The notes: generated by a model from the letters alone, not told the origin. A DNA stretch of 64,000 nucleotides from Fodinibacter sp963834965 (GCA_963834965.1 CAWIEI010000006.1:124001-188000), one strand, 5' to 3'; positions 53,446 through 62,840 are shown, numbered from the stretch's first letter. A program made the numbers and translations.

Positions 53446-55272
53446 TCAGCTCTGGTTCGGGTTGACCTCGGGCGAGCCCTGCTCCGGCGGCCCAGATGCG
53501 GGGGGCTTGCTGTCGATGCCGGCCTCCTTGCGCTGCAGCGGCGTGATGGGCGCCGGGGCGTCCGTCAGCGGGTCGTAGCCGCCACCGGACTTGGGGAAGG
53601 CGATGACGTCGCGGATCGACTCGAACCCGCCGAGCAGCATGACGATGCGGTCCCAGCCGAAGGCGATGCCGCCGTGCGGGGGCGCGCCGAACGCGAACGC
53701 GTCGAGCAGGAAGCCGAACTTCTCCTGGGCGTCCTCGGCGCTCAGGCCCATCACCTTGAAGACCCGCTCCTGCACGTCGCGGCGGTGGATACGGATCGAC
53801 CCGCCGCCGATCTCGTTGCCGTTGCACACCATGTCGTAGGCGTACGCCAGGGCAGGGCCAGGGTCGGCGTCGAAGGTGTCGAGGAACTCGGCCTTGGGCG
53901 AGGTGAAGGCGTGGTGCACGGCGGTCCAGGCGCCGGCGCCGACCGCGACGTCACCGGCCGCGACGGCATCCGCGGCGGGCTCGAACAGCGGCGCGTCGAC
54001 CACCCACAGGAAGCTCCATGCCGACTCGTCGATGAGCTCGCCGCGCCGGCCGATCTCGAGCCGGGCGGCACCGAGCAGGGCCTGTGAGGCCTTCGGGGCA
54101 CCGGCGGCGAAGAACACGCAGTCGCCGGCCTGGGCGCCGACGTGCTCGGCCAGGCCGGCGAGCTCGGCCTCGGACAGGTTCTTGGCGACCGGCCCGGTGA
54201 GGGTGCCATCGGGCTGCACCAGCACGTAGGCCAGGCCGCGCGCGCCGCGCTGCTTGGCCCACTCCTGCCAGGCGTCGAGCTGCTTGCGCGGCTGGGCGGC
54301 GCCACCGGGCATGACGACCGCACCGACGTAGTCGCTCTGGAACACCCGGAACGGGGTGTCCTTGAAGTAGTCGGTGCACTCGACCAGCTCGACCCCGAAG
54401 CGCAGGTCGGGCTTGTCGGAGCCGTAGCGCTTCATCGCCTCGGCGTAGGTCATCTGCTGGAACGGCGTCTGCAGCTCGACCCCGATGAGCGCCCAGATCT
54501 CTCGGACCACGGCCTCGCCGAGCTCGAGCACGTCGGCCTGCTCGACGAAGCTCATCTCGATGTCGAGCTGGGTGAACTCGGGCTGCCGGTCGGCGCGGAA
54601 GTCCTCGTCGCGGTAGCAGCGGGCGATCTGGTAGTACCGCTCCATACCCGCCACCATCAGCAGCTGCTTGAACAGCTGCGGGCTCTGCGGCAGGGCGTAC
54701 CAGGAGCCGGGCGCCAGGCGCGCGGGCACCAGGAAGTCGCGGGCGCCCTCGGGGGTCGACCGGGTCAGCGTGGGGGTCTCGATCTCGACGAAGTCGCGCT
54801 CCTCCAGAACCCGTCGGGCCGCGGCGGAGACCTTCGAGCGCAGCCGGATGGCGTGCCCGGCCGAGTGCACGCCCGGGCGGCGCAGGTCGAGGTAGCGGTG
54901 CTTGAGGCGTGCCTCCTCGCCGACGGTCACCCGCTCGTCGACCTGGAACGGCAGCGGCGCCGAGGCGTTCAGCACCTCGATCAGGCTGGCCACGACCTCG
55001 ACCTCGCCGGTGGGCAGGTCAGGGTTGACGTTGCGCTCGTCGCGAGCGGTGACCTCGCCGACCACCTTGACGACGTACTCGTTGCGCAGGTCGTGCGCGG
55101 CACCGGTGAGCACGTCGTCGCGCGCGACCACCTGCACGATGCCGCTGCCGTCGCGCAGGTCGATGAAGGCCACGCCCCCGTGATCACGCCGCTTCGCCAC
55201 CCACCCGGTGAGGGTGACGGTCTGGCCGGTGTGGGCGGCACGCAGGGTGCCGGCCTCGTGGGTGCGGAGCAC
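53446..55272 (-). CDS. aspS: Aspartyl-tRNA synthetase
   Basis: AspS charges tRNA-Asp. The 608-residue protein has the OB-fold anticodon-binding domain (GWVAKRRDHGGVAFIDLRDG), class-II motif 2 (YYQIARCYRDEDFRADRQPE), the bacterial GAD insertion (about residues 310-420) and motif 3 (GGIAFGWDRIVMLL). Whether it also charges tRNA-Asn cannot be told here; no GatCAB gene is in view. The start is GTG. Confidence 0.96.
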   Translation of the reverse strand: MLRTHEAGTLRAAHTGQTVTLTGWVAKRRDHGGVAFIDLRDGSGIVQVVARDDVLTGAAHDLRNEYVVKVVGEVTARDERNVNPDLPTGEVEVVASLIEVLNASAPLPFQVDERVTVGEEARLKHRYLDLRRPGVHSAGHAIRLRSKVSAAARRVLEERDFVEIETPTLTRSTPEGARDFLVPARLAPGSWYALPQSPQLFKQLLMVAGMERYYQIARCYRDEDFRADRQPEFTQLDIEMSFVEQADVLELGEAVVREIWALIGVELQTPFQQMTYAEAMKRYGSDKPDLRFGVELVECTDYFKDTPFRVFQSDYVGAVVMPGGAAQPRKQLDAWQEWAKQRGARGLAYVLVQPDGTLTGPVAKNLSEAELAGLAEHVGAQAGDCVFFAAGAPKASQALLGAARLEIGRRGELIDESAWSFLWVVDAPLFEPAADAVAAGDVAVGAGAWTAVHHAFTSPKAEFLDTFDADPGPALAYAYDMVCNGNEIGGGSIRIHRRDVQERVFKVMGLSAEDAQEKFGFLLDAFAFGAPPHGGIAFGWDRIVMLLGGFESIRDVIAFPKSGGGYDPLTDAPAPITPLQRKEAGIDSKPPASGPPEQGSPEVNPNQS

Positions 55273-55414
55273 GGGGGGTTCCTTCGGGTCGGGGAAACGG
55301 CGTTTCGGATGCCGGGTGGGCGCCGCTCGCTGTCGGCCGCCGGTCCCCGGGCCGGCCCAGTCTACGGAGGTCGGAGGCCCTGCTCCGAACGGGTTACGCC
55401 GGGGTCACGCGGGG

Positions 55415-56155
55415 TCACCGCGAGGGCAGGAGGCACAGCTCGTTGCCCGAGGGGTCGGTCAGCACCCGCCACGGCAGCTCGCCCCAGCCCGGGTCGAGCT
55501 CGCGCCCGCCCAGCTCGAGAACGCGGGCCACCACGACATCCGGGTCGTCGCCCGGCTCGAGGCGGAGGTCGAGGTGCAGGCGGTTCTTGACGCCCTCGGG
55601 CTTCGGGGCCGGCTCCGGGCACAGCTCGAGCAGCACGCCGCGGCCCGACGGGTGCCGCAGCGCCGCCGGCATCCCCGACGACACCGGCATCCCCGATGAC
55701 ATCGGCTCCCACCCGGACAGCTCGGACCAGAACGCGGCATCGCGCGCCGGGTCGGCACTGTCGAGCGGCAGCGCCGCGATCGGGCCCGAGGTGGCGTACT
55801 CGGGGCGCTCCTCCATGACGCAGAACGGGTTCCCCTCCGGGTCGGCCAGCACCACCCACGGCACGTCGCCCTGGCCGAGGTCGAGGTGGTGGGCACCGAG
55901 GTCGAGCGCCCGCTGCACCACGTCCGCCTGGCGCCCGCCGCCGCTCACGTCGAGGTGCAGCCGCGGGGCGGGGCCCACCGGCTCGGGCACCCGCTGGAAG
56001 CACAGGTCGAGCACCAGCCCGTCGGGCACCGCGAGCCGGGTCTCGAAGGCGTCGGGCTCGTCGACGAGGGTCGGGCCGGCGTCGAGCAGGTCGGCCCAGA
56101 AGCGGCCGAGCACCGTCGGGTCCTGCGCGTCGACGACCAGGTTCTCGAGGTACAT
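55415..56155 (-). CDS. Tandem VOC-domain protein
   Basis: From ATG 56155 the protein is 246 residues with two VOC modules. The first (about 1-115) starts MYLENLVVDAQDPTVLGRFW and ends ADPEGNPFCVME. The second (about 125-246) has SADPARDAAFWSELSGWEP and ends TDPSGNELCLLPS. The paired DP-x-G-N-x-C endings suggest an internal duplication. A GMPVSSGMP mini-repeat (9-codon DNA duplication) marks the start of module two. The ligand is unknown, as is any metal use. Confidence 0.87.
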   Translation of the reverse strand: MYLENLVVDAQDPTVLGRFWADLLDAGPTLVDEPDAFETRLAVPDGLVLDLCFQRVPEPVGPAPRLHLDVSGGGRQADVVQRALDLGAHHLDLGQGDVPWVVLADPEGNPFCVMEERPEYATSGPIAALPLDSADPARDAAFWSELSGWEPMSSGMPVSSGMPAALRHPSGRGVLLELCPEPAPKPEGVKNRLHLDLRLEPGDDPDVVVARVLELGGRELDPGWGELPWRVLTDPSGNELCLLPSR

Positions 56156-56231
56156 CTGCCGTTCGTACCACGGGCCACCCGCCTCACCGACTCGTTGGTG
56201 CGGGTGAGGTCGTGTCAGGCTTGGATGCATC

Positions 56232-57818
56232 ATGGCCACCCCCCTCCCCCGCCGCACCGCGCTGCGGTCCGCCGCCGCGGTCGTCGCGGTCGCGGCCGCC
56301 GGCGCCCTGGCGTCGTGCAGCGGGCCGGCCGACGACGGCAAGCCCCCCACCGGCGGCGCCGCCCCGGTCGACGGGGACGGTCGGAGCCGGCACCAGGTGA
56401 CGCCGGGTGCCGGCACCGCCGCGCGGGTACTCGACCCGCGGGCGACCAAGGGCACGGCGGCGACCCTCGCGGCATCCCGGGCCCTGCTCGCCGCCGCGAG
56501 CATCGTCGTGGTCAGCTCCGGCGATGAGCGCGACCTGGCCGCCGCCTCGGCCGCGGCGCGCGCGGCCGGCATCCCCCTGCTGGTGTTCGGGCCGGACGTC
56601 GGGGCCGAGCTCGACCGGCTCGCCACCAGGACCGTGGTGCGCTGGTCGGGGGATGCCGGCGCAGCGGCCCCGTCGGGCGGTGCGACCCCGACCCCGTTGC
56701 CGACCACGTTCGGCGAGCGCGAGGTGGTGGACGCCCGCGACGCCGGCGACCTCGCCGACCTGCCCGGGCTGCCACTGACCCCGCCGCGCAACCACGGCAC
56801 CGTGCTGGTGCAGCGGGGCGCGACGGTGCCGCCGGGCATCGAGGCGACCCTGGCCGCCGTGGGCGTGACCCGGGTGACGGTGACCGGCAGCGACCCGCGC
56901 ACCACCAAGGAGGCGCGCGCCGCCCTGCGCTCGGCACCCGACACAGCCGTGCTGGCGGTCGGCGCCGGGTTCGGCCCGGCGCAGCGCTTCGCCCAGCGGG
57001 TGCGCACCGCCCGCCATGCCGCCGAGCTGCCCGGCGGCGGCCTGCTGCCGTTCCCCGACCGGCGGATGGTGGCGCTCTACGGGCACCCGCAGACGGCCTC
57101 GCTCGGGATGCTCGGCGAGCAGCCGGCCGCCGACGCGGTGCGTCGGGTGCGCACGCTGGCCGACGAGTACCAGCAGCTCACCCGCGAGACCGTGGTGCCG
57201 GCGTTCGAGCTGATCGCCACGGTGGCCGCGGGCTCGGCGCAGCAGGACGGCTCCTACTCCCGGCGCACCCCGGTGAGCGTGCTGCTGCCCTGGGTGGAGG
57301 CCGCCGAGCAGAACGGCACCTACGTCGTGCTCGACCTGCAGCCGGGGCGCGACGACTTCCTCACCCAGGCCAAGGCCTACGAGGAGCTGCTCCGGCGCCC
57401 CTGGGTGGGGCTCGCCCTCGACCCGGAGTGGCGCCTCCAGCCCGGCGAGAAGCCGCTGCGCCAGATCGGGCACGTCGACATCGCCGAGGTGAACGCGGTC
57501 GGCGCCTGGCTCGCCGCCCTGGTGCGCGAGCACGACCTTCCGCCGAAGGTGCTCACCCTGCACCAGTTCAGCCTCGCCATGGTGCGCCACCGCCAGCGGC
57601 TCGACACCTCGCTCGACGAGGTGCAGTGGCTGGTGCACGCCGACGGCCAGGGCGGCCAGAACGACAAGCAGGGCACCTGGTCTGCGCTCAAACGCGATCT
57701 GCCCGACGGCGTCTGGCTGGGCTGGAAGAACTTCGAGGACGAGGACACTCCGATGCTCACCCCCGAGCAGACGATGGCGCAGGTGCACCCCACGCCGTCG
57801 TTCGTGTCGTACCAGTAG
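56232..57818 (+). CDS. Secreted lipoprotein with a TIM-barrel-like C-terminus
   Basis: The protein is 528 residues. It starts with RRTALRSAAAVVAVAAAGAL and a lipobox LASC (Cys29), so it should be lipid-anchored outside; the twin-Arg hints at Tat export. Residues about 60-290 form repeated alpha/beta units (IVVVSSGDERDLAAA, RVTVTGSDPRTTKEARAAL) like cell-wall-binding repeats. The last 200 residues (TYVVLDLQPGRDDF, LALDPEWRLQPGEKPL and WLVHADGQGGQNDKQG) look like a TIM-barrel glycosidase-type domain. No enzyme is named. The gene is convergent with the next operon. Confidence 0.82.
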   Translation: MATPLPRRTALRSAAAVVAVAAAGALASCSGPADDGKPPTGGAAPVDGDGRSRHQVTPGAGTAARVLDPRATKGTAATLAASRALLAAASIVVVSSGDERDLAAASAAARAAGIPLLVFGPDVGAELDRLATRTVVRWSGDAGAAAPSGGATPTPLPTTFGEREVVDARDAGDLADLPGLPLTPPRNHGTVLVQRGATVPPGIEATLAAVGVTRVTVTGSDPRTTKEARAALRSAPDTAVLAVGAGFGPAQRFAQRVRTARHAAELPGGGLLPFPDRRMVALYGHPQTASLGMLGEQPAADAVRRVRTLADEYQQLTRETVVPAFELIATVAAGSAQQDGSYSRRTPVSVLLPWVEAAEQNGTYVVLDLQPGRDDFLTQAKAYEELLRRPWVGLALDPEWRLQPGEKPLRQIGHVDIAEVNAVGAWLAALVREHDLPPKVLTLHQFSLAMVRHRQRLDTSLDEVQWLVHADGQGGQNDKQGTWSALKRDLPDGVWLGWKNFEDEDTPMLTPEQTMAQVHPTPSFVSYQ

Positions 57819-57824
57819 GCCCGA

Positions 57825-58340
57825 TCAGAGCAGCGACCAGCGCTCCTCGCTGATCGCGAAGGCGGGTGCCGCACCGAACACCGAGACGACCATCGGCCCG
57901 TCGGTCCCCTTCGCCAAGGAGGCGACCGCGCCGGTGCCCGTCACGGTGACGCGGCTGGCCTGGAGGTGAGCGAGCACCTCGCGCTCGTCCGCGGTGAGCC
58001 GCCCGGTGAGCGCGGCGACGGCGTCGACGCAGTTGGCCCGCCCCACCGCCTTCTGCACGCGCTCCTGCGCACTCACCGCCATCAGCGAGCACGCCCGCTT
58101 CCCGTTCCCGCCGGCCAGTGCCGGGCCGAGCACGGCGGTCACCTCGGCGACGCCCTGGGCGTCGGCCCGGTGGCCGGGGTCCTGGATGGACCCGGGCTGC
58201 GAGACCGGCTCGACGCTCACCTCGCCCGACGTGCCCCCGGGCGCCGAGGACGTGCCGCACGCGGCGAGGGCCGCGGCGGCGAGCAGCGCGGCGGCCGCTC
58301 GGGCGAGAACGGAGGCCGTGGCGGTCGTGCGCGAGGTCAT
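57825..58340 (-). CDS. Small lipoprotein, last gene of the ABC operon
   Basis: The 171-residue protein has a signal peptide ending in lipobox LAAC (Cys28), a Ser/Gly/Pro linker and an Ala-rich helical domain (AVLGPALAGGNGKRACSLM, VQKAVGRANCVDAVAALTG) containing two Cys that may pair. It overlaps the permease stop by four bases (ATGA). Its helical shape suggests a binding or inhibitory role at the cell surface; the function is unknown. Confidence 0.82.
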   Translation of the reverse strand: MTSRTTATASVLARAAAALLAAAALAACGTSSAPGGTSGEVSVEPVSQPGSIQDPGHRADAQGVAEVTAVLGPALAGGNGKRACSLMAVSAQERVQKAVGRANCVDAVAALTGRLTADEREVLAHLQASRVTVTGTGAVASLAKGTDGPMVVSVFGAAPAFAISEERWSLL

Positions 58341-60499
58341 GGTGTCGTCCTGTCGTCGAGGAGGGCTCGGAGGTGGTGAGCGGCGAAGGCCGCGGCAAGG
58401 GCAGGGGCGAGCAGCGCACCGGCGAGCACGGCGAGGGATGCCGGCACCGACGGGGCGATCTCGCGGGTGTCGTTCAGCCGGAGGAAGACGGTGGCGGCGA
58501 CCATCCCGACGGCCCACGCGACGATGACGATGGGCGCCACGCTCAGGGCGGTCTGGAGCAGCAGGGCCCGGCCGAGCTGCCTGCGGCTGGTGCCCAGCAC
58601 GAAGAGCATCTGCAGGCTGTGCCGCTGCCGGGTGACGTGGTCGGTGAGCCCCGTCAGGAGGGATGCGAGGGCGACGAGACCCGCACAGCCGAGGGCGACG
58701 AGCGTGGCCCGGCGGAACGTCTCGGTGTCGAGCTGGCGCTCCGCGCGCCGCTCGTCGGTGGTGAGGACGTCGGAGAAGCCCGCGGCGAGCAGGTGGGTGC
58801 GCACGAGCTCGACGTCGACGCCGTCGGCCGGCTGGGCGACCACGGTCAGCTGCGGCGCCGCGGCCGGGGGCGGGCTCGACGTCCGGGAGGGCTCCAGGTC
58901 GAAGGGCAGCAGCTGGTTGACGCGCAGCTGCGTCACGATCCGGTCGGCCTGCGGGCTGGTGCAGCCGGCCGTTCCTGCCGCCCGGGCCAGCTCGGGGCAG
59001 GAGATCCATGCGCTGCGCGGCTCGTCGCTCGACTGCATCACGAGCACCCGCGAGGTGCCGTCGACCGTCACCTCGCCGCTCGGGCCGGCAGGGCCGGCAT
59101 CGACCGACCGGGTCGCCACCAGTGCGGTCGGCCCCAGCAGGATCGCGAGGTCCTCGGCCTGCTGCGCGTCGACGTCGGACAGCAGCGGGAAGAAGGCGAG
59201 CAGGATGCCGCCGAAGAAGACGAGCAGCGCCATCCCCGTCGCCACGACCGAGCTGGCCCGCGGGTGCCGGTCGACCTGCCCGCCGGCGACCACCACCGGC
59301 ACGTGCCGGCTGCGTCGGCCCAGCGCGCGGGCACCGGACTGCGACAGCACCCGCGCGTTCAGCAGGACGCCGACCAGGCTGACCAGCAGGGCGGCCACCA
59401 GGACCAGCACGGCGACGTCGACCCCCACGAACGCCCGGGCCAGGTCGGCGACGCCCAGGCCGAGCAGACCGACCACGAGCACCCAGAGAGCGCGGCGCGG
59501 CAGCGGCGGCTCGGCCGGAACCGCACGCGAGGCCTGCAGGGGGTCGGCGGCGGCGCGCCCGGTCGCCCGCCACACGACCAGCGCCGCCAGCGCGGGCACG
59601 CCCAACAGGGCACCAGCCGCCGCCCAGGGCACCAGGTGCACCTCGTCGGGCCAGGCGCCGGCGCCGATCGGGGCCAGTGGGGCCAGCCTCGGGGCGAGGA
59701 GGAGGAACGCGACGATCCCGAGGGCCGCCGACAGCGCGCCCAGGGCTGCCGACTCCGTGGCGGCGACGAGCCGGGCCGCGCCGGAGGTGAGCCCGCACAG
59801 GCGCAGCGCCGCCAGTCGCCCGCTGCGCCTCGCGGACCCCGCGAGAGACACGACGACGAAGAGCGCCACCAGCGGGACGAGGAAGACGATGACCATGAAC
59901 GGCGCCCCGACACGGACGGCACTCGGCACGGTGAGGTCGCTCGACCCCGGCTGCTGGAACCCCACCGCGACGCCGGTCTGCCGAGCGACCAGCTGGTCGG
60001 CAGGCGCCCCGACCCAGGCGACGAGGCTGCGGGGACCGGTGAGCCCCTCGCGGCCGATGAGCCCGATCACCCTGCCGGGGAACCGGTCTCGCAACGACGG
60101 GTCACCCCGCAGCGCCCCGGCGAGCGCTGGTGACACGACCACCTCCCCCGGCCCCGGCACCCGGCCCACACCAGGGGGGGTCAGGGAGGTGTCGCGCCAC
60201 GACGCCACCTCGTAGGCGCTGACCGCGCTCCCGCGGTAGTACTCCCGGGAGCTCTCGATGAGAAGCCCGGCCGTCCCCGCGTCGTTCGCGTCCGCCGTGG
60301 CGATCACCGGCTGCAGGGACGCCGCGGTGTCCCGTTGGCTCCCCGCGGCCGGAAGGACCGCGGCGCCGCTGAGGAGCACGAGGACCCCGAGCGACCCCAC
60401 CAGCACCGCCAGAACGCTGCGCCTCCGGTCCGTGGCCGCGCCCCGGACCGCGAGCCACACCAGCACCCGCCACGGGTACCCGGAGGACGCCCCGCTCAC
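58337..60499 (-). CDS. FtsX-like ABC transporter permease
   Basis: The 720-residue permease has an N-terminal helix, a first extracytoplasmic domain (about residues 55-205), seven or so helices to about 450, a second extracytoplasmic domain with a Cys pair (WISCPELARAAGTAGC) and closing helices (about 610-710). That is the duplicated MacB/FtsX arrangement, which usually moves proteins or peptides, or transmits force or signals, rather than importing nutrients. It is coupled by overlaps to the ATPase before it and the lipoprotein after it. Confidence 0.9.
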   Translation of the reverse strand: MSGASSGYPWRVLVWLAVRGAATDRRRSVLAVLVGSLGVLVLLSGAAVLPAAGSQRDTAASLQPVIATADANDAGTAGLLIESSREYYRGSAVSAYEVASWRDTSLTPPGVGRVPGPGEVVVSPALAGALRGDPSLRDRFPGRVIGLIGREGLTGPRSLVAWVGAPADQLVARQTGVAVGFQQPGSSDLTVPSAVRVGAPFMVIVFLVPLVALFVVVSLAGSARRSGRLAALRLCGLTSGAARLVAATESAALGALSAALGIVAFLLLAPRLAPLAPIGAGAWPDEVHLVPWAAAGALLGVPALAALVVWRATGRAAADPLQASRAVPAEPPLPRRALWVLVVGLLGLGVADLARAFVGVDVAVLVLVAALLVSLVGVLLNARVLSQSGARALGRRSRHVPVVVAGGQVDRHPRASSVVATGMALLVFFGGILLAFFPLLSDVDAQQAEDLAILLGPTALVATRSVDAGPAGPSGEVTVDGTSRVLVMQSSDEPRSAWISCPELARAAGTAGCTSPQADRIVTQLRVNQLLPFDLEPSRTSSPPPAAAPQLTVVAQPADGVDVELVRTHLLAAGFSDVLTTDERRAERQLDTETFRRATLVALGCAGLVALASLLTGLTDHVTRQRHSLQMLFVLGTSRRQLGRALLLQTALSVAPIVIVAWAVGMVAATVFLRLNDTREIAPSVPASLAVLAGALLAPALAAAFAAHHLRALLDDRTTP

Positions 60500-61287
60500 G
60501 AGGTCGTTCCCGCCGCGCGGGCGCCGTCCTCGGGGGAGCCGGTGTCCGCGGCGTGCCCCGGCACGCGAGCCGGCTCGGTCGGCATCCGCCCGTCGACGAT
60601 GCTGACGACGCGGTCGACGCCGGAGAGCCTCGTCGTGTCGTGGGTGACCAGCACCACGCTGGCCCCGCGCTCACGCGCTGCGCTCGTCAGCAGGTCCATC
60701 ACCCGGTCGCCGTTCGCCACGTCGAGGGCACCGGTGGGCTCGTCGGCGAAGACGACGCTCGGGTCTCCCACGAGGGCCCGGGCCACCGCGGCCCGCTGCT
60801 GCTGGCCTCCGGACACGTCGGCCGGATGGCGGTCGGCGGACTCGCGCAGGCTGAGGTCTCCGATAGCCTCCCGCGCCCGGGCCATGGCCTCCCTGCGGCC
60901 CGTCCCGCGCAGGAGCAGCGGGATCGCGACGTTCTCCACGAGGGTGAGGTCGGGCACCAGGTGCCCGAACTGCAGCACGAACCCGAAGGAGTCGCGGCGC
61001 AGCGCGGTGCGCTCGTCGTCGCTCAGCGCGTTGACGACGACGTCCCCGAAGCAGACCGTCCCCGAGTCGGGCACGATCAGCCCGGCCAGGCAGTGCAGCA
61101 GCGTCGTCTTGCCCGACCCGCTGGGCCCCACCAGGGCCACGATCGCGCCCGGCGGCACCGTGAGCGACGCCCCCCGCAGTGCCGGGGTGCTGCCGTAGGT
61201 GAGGTGCACGTCGGAGGCGCTCAGGGCCGAGGCCGTCCGGCCGGTCGGGCTGGTCGGGCCGGTCGGGCTGGTCCGGGTGGCCGTCAT
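60496..61287 (-). CDS. ABC transporter ATP-binding protein (MacB/LolD type)
   Basis: The 263-residue ATPase has a Thr/Ser/Pro-rich N-terminal tail encoded by short repeats, then Walker A GPSGSGKTTLLHCLAG, Q-loop LQFGHLVPDLTLVENV, signature VSGGQQQRAAVARAL, Walker B VVFADEPTGALD and the switch His in VTHDTTRL. The insert and EPTGALD motif are typical of LolD/MacB ATPases that pair with FtsX-like permeases. The ATG overlaps the upstream lipoprotein stop by one base. Confidence 0.94.
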   Translation of the reverse strand: MTATRTSPTGPTSPTGRTASALSASDVHLTYGSTPALRGASLTVPPGAIVALVGPSGSGKTTLLHCLAGLIVPDSGTVCFGDVVVNALSDDERTALRRDSFGFVLQFGHLVPDLTLVENVAIPLLLRGTGRREAMARAREAIGDLSLRESADRHPADVSGGQQQRAAVARALVGDPSVVFADEPTGALDVANGDRVMDLLTSAARERGASVVLVTHDTTRLSGVDRVVSIVDGRMPTEPARVPGHAADTGSPEDGARAAGTTS

Positions 61288-62327
61288 CAGAAGGTCGGCT
61301 TCGCGTTGCGGAGGGTGTCGGTCGCCGTCGTGAAGGTGGCCGAGAACGCCGCCAGCTCGGCGGCGTGGGCGGTGCGGAACGACGACGCGGCCGGGGCGAC
61401 CGACTCGTGGAGCCGGGCCGCGAAGCCCTGCTCGGTGCCGCACTCGGCATAGGCCTTCGCGAACGCGACCTCGCCGGCCGTGGGGTGGTACGCGAGCCTG
61501 GGCGGAGCGGGGACGATCCGGGTGCGGTTGGGCGCGAGCGGAGGCGGGTCTGCCGGCGCCTCGTCCCACGAGCCCACCCGGACGTTGATGCGCTCGAGCG
61601 CGGTCGACATGTCACCCTCCAGGAAGTCGGCAGGTCTGACCGCAGGGTACGTCGAGTTCCGGACGCATTCGAGGCGAGCCAGGGCGATGCGCCGCACGGC
61701 GTCGTCGCTCGCCTCGAGGATCTCGTCGCGCGCCAGGGAGGCGTACTCACGCCAGTCGGCGAGTCGCTGCTGCACGTCCCTTCCGGGCAGGGCGTCGGTG
61801 CACGACGTCTGGGCCTTCGCGTACCGGGGGTCGGTCGACTCCACGAACGGACGAGGGGCGGCGCGGAACGCCATGTCGGTGCCCAGCATCCCGAAGCGCT
61901 CGGCGTCCTTCGCGGTCAGCGGGCCCATCTCCAGCGGGTGCACCTGGTCGATGGCGCGGGCCGCCTCCGGTGCAGGCGCCGCGAGGCGCGAGGAGTAGGC
62001 CGTGGCCAGCTGGGTGAACCCTCGGCCGGCCATGCAGCGGGCGAGCGCGGAGTCGAGGAGGACGTCGAGCGCGTCGGCCTGGGCGTCGACCCGGTTCGGG
62101 TCGGTCTCGCCGGCGACCCGCGTCGACGTGGGGGGCGTGGGTGCCAGCTGCGCCAGACGCGACTCGGAGCTCGGCGAGGCGGGCCGGGCGGCAGGTGGCT
62201 GCGCGGGAGCACTGCAGCCGACCAGCCCGCACGCGCCGACCAGCCCGCACGCGCCGACGAGCGCCGCGGCGATCCACCCCCGGCGGCGGCGCCCGGTGGC
62301 CAGGTGCAGGTGCGGGTGAAGAGGCAA
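61287..62327 (-). CDS. Lipoprotein, first gene of the ABC operon, TTG start
   Basis: From TTG 62327 the product is 346 residues. TTG is chosen because aaggag lies six bases upstream, and the resulting N-terminus is a proper signal (TGRRRRGWIAAALVGACGLV). Three cysteines in a row of duplicated ACGLVG units (Cys27, Cys33, Cys38) could each be the lipid site; LVGC is the best lipobox. The mature part is helical and Arg/Asp-rich (ALDVLLDSALARCMAGRGF), with several cysteines, and is not a known solute-binding family. Confidence 0.82.
   Translation of the reverse strand: MPLHPHLHLATGRRRRGWIAAALVGACGLVGACGLVGCSAPAQPPAARPASPSSESRLAQLAPTPPTSTRVAGETDPNRVDAQADALDVLLDSALARCMAGRGFTQLATAYSSRLAAPAPEAARAIDQVHPLEMGPLTAKDAERFGMLGTDMAFRAAPRPFVESTDPRYAKAQTSCTDALPGRDVQQRLADWREYASLARDEILEASDDAVRRIALARLECVRNSTYPAVRPADFLEGDMSTALERINVRVGSWDEAPADPPPLAPNRTRIVPAPPRLAYHPTAGEVAFAKAYAECGTEQGFAARLHESVAPAASSFRTAHAAELAAFSATFTTATDTLRNAKPTF
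62221..62256. repeat. 18-bp tandem duplication at a lipobox
   Basis: Two perfect 18-bp copies (accagcccgcacgcgccg) encode the doubled ACGLVG of the lipoprotein signal. Loss or gain of one copy would keep the frame and move the lipid-bearing cysteine. Confidence 0.85.
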
Positions 62328-62365
62328 GTGACACTCCTTGGACGACGTTGGTACTGCCCACTCCG

Positions 62366-62408
62366 ACGGGCGTGTCGGGCACCGGACGACGGTGCCCGAC
62401 ACGCCCGT
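62366..62408 (-). terminator. Perfect 19-bp hairpin after the secreted protein gene
   Basis: Arms 62366-62384 and 62390-62408 are exact reverse complements around a 5-nt loop. The hairpin begins 12 bp after the secreted gene's stop and ends about 40 bp before the ABC operon's TTG. No T-tract follows. It should end or dampen the transcript; some read-through may feed the ABC operon. Confidence 0.8.
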
Positions 62409-62420
62409 TACAGGACCCGA

Positions 62421-62840
62421 TCAGCAGTTGAAGCGCTCGTGCCGGTCGTTGGCGTCGTTGATCGAGCCGATGTACCGCCACGACACCGACCCCGGGGAGT
62501 TGCCGATGGTGATGGTGGAGTCGGGCAGGATGCCCCGGTCGTTGACGACCTTCACGTCGCAGGACCCGTCCCGGTTGGCGACCGAGCTGGCCGAGTTGCG
62601 CACGCCGATGTTCGTGGCGTGGCCGTTGGAGGTGTCGGTCCAGACGTAGCCCTCGTGGTTGGCCGAGTAGTAGAAGTGCTTCTGGTACTTCGAGGCCGGG
62701 TAGTCCTTGCTGAAGCAGATCTCGTACTTGTTGCACGCCAGCTTGCCGTCACCGACGTCCGCGGCCGAGGCCCCCGCCGCGACGACGCCCACCGACACGG
62801 CGGTCAGTGACCCGATGGCGAGAATTCTCAAGAGCTTCAT
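62421..62840 (-). CDS. Small secreted protein, I36 inhibitor-like
   Basis: The 139-residue protein has a clear signal peptide (LLRILAIGSLTAVSVGVVAA, cut after ASA at 26). The mature part has four cysteines and the spacing of family I36 peptidase inhibitors or beta/gamma-crystallin-like proteins: EICFSKDYP, then VRNSASSVANRDGSCDV and the NDANDRHERFNC end. Codon use is less G/C-rich than its neighbours'. A gagggga ribosome site precedes the ATG. Whether it inhibits a peptidase is not known. It sits directly before the ABC operon. Confidence 0.78.
   Translation of the reverse strand: MKLLRILAIGSLTAVSVGVVAAGASAADVGDGKLACNKYEICFSKDYPASKYQKHFYYSANHEGYVWTDTSNGHATNIGVRNSASSVANRDGSCDVKVVNDRGILPDSTITIGNSPGSVSWRYIGSINDANDRHERFNC

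Noticed and set aside
62421..62840. Lactococcin 972-type bacteriocin with its ABC exporter
   Set aside because: The secreted protein has four cysteines and an I36-like pattern, and the tryptophan-rich mature region of lactococcin 972 is not seen.
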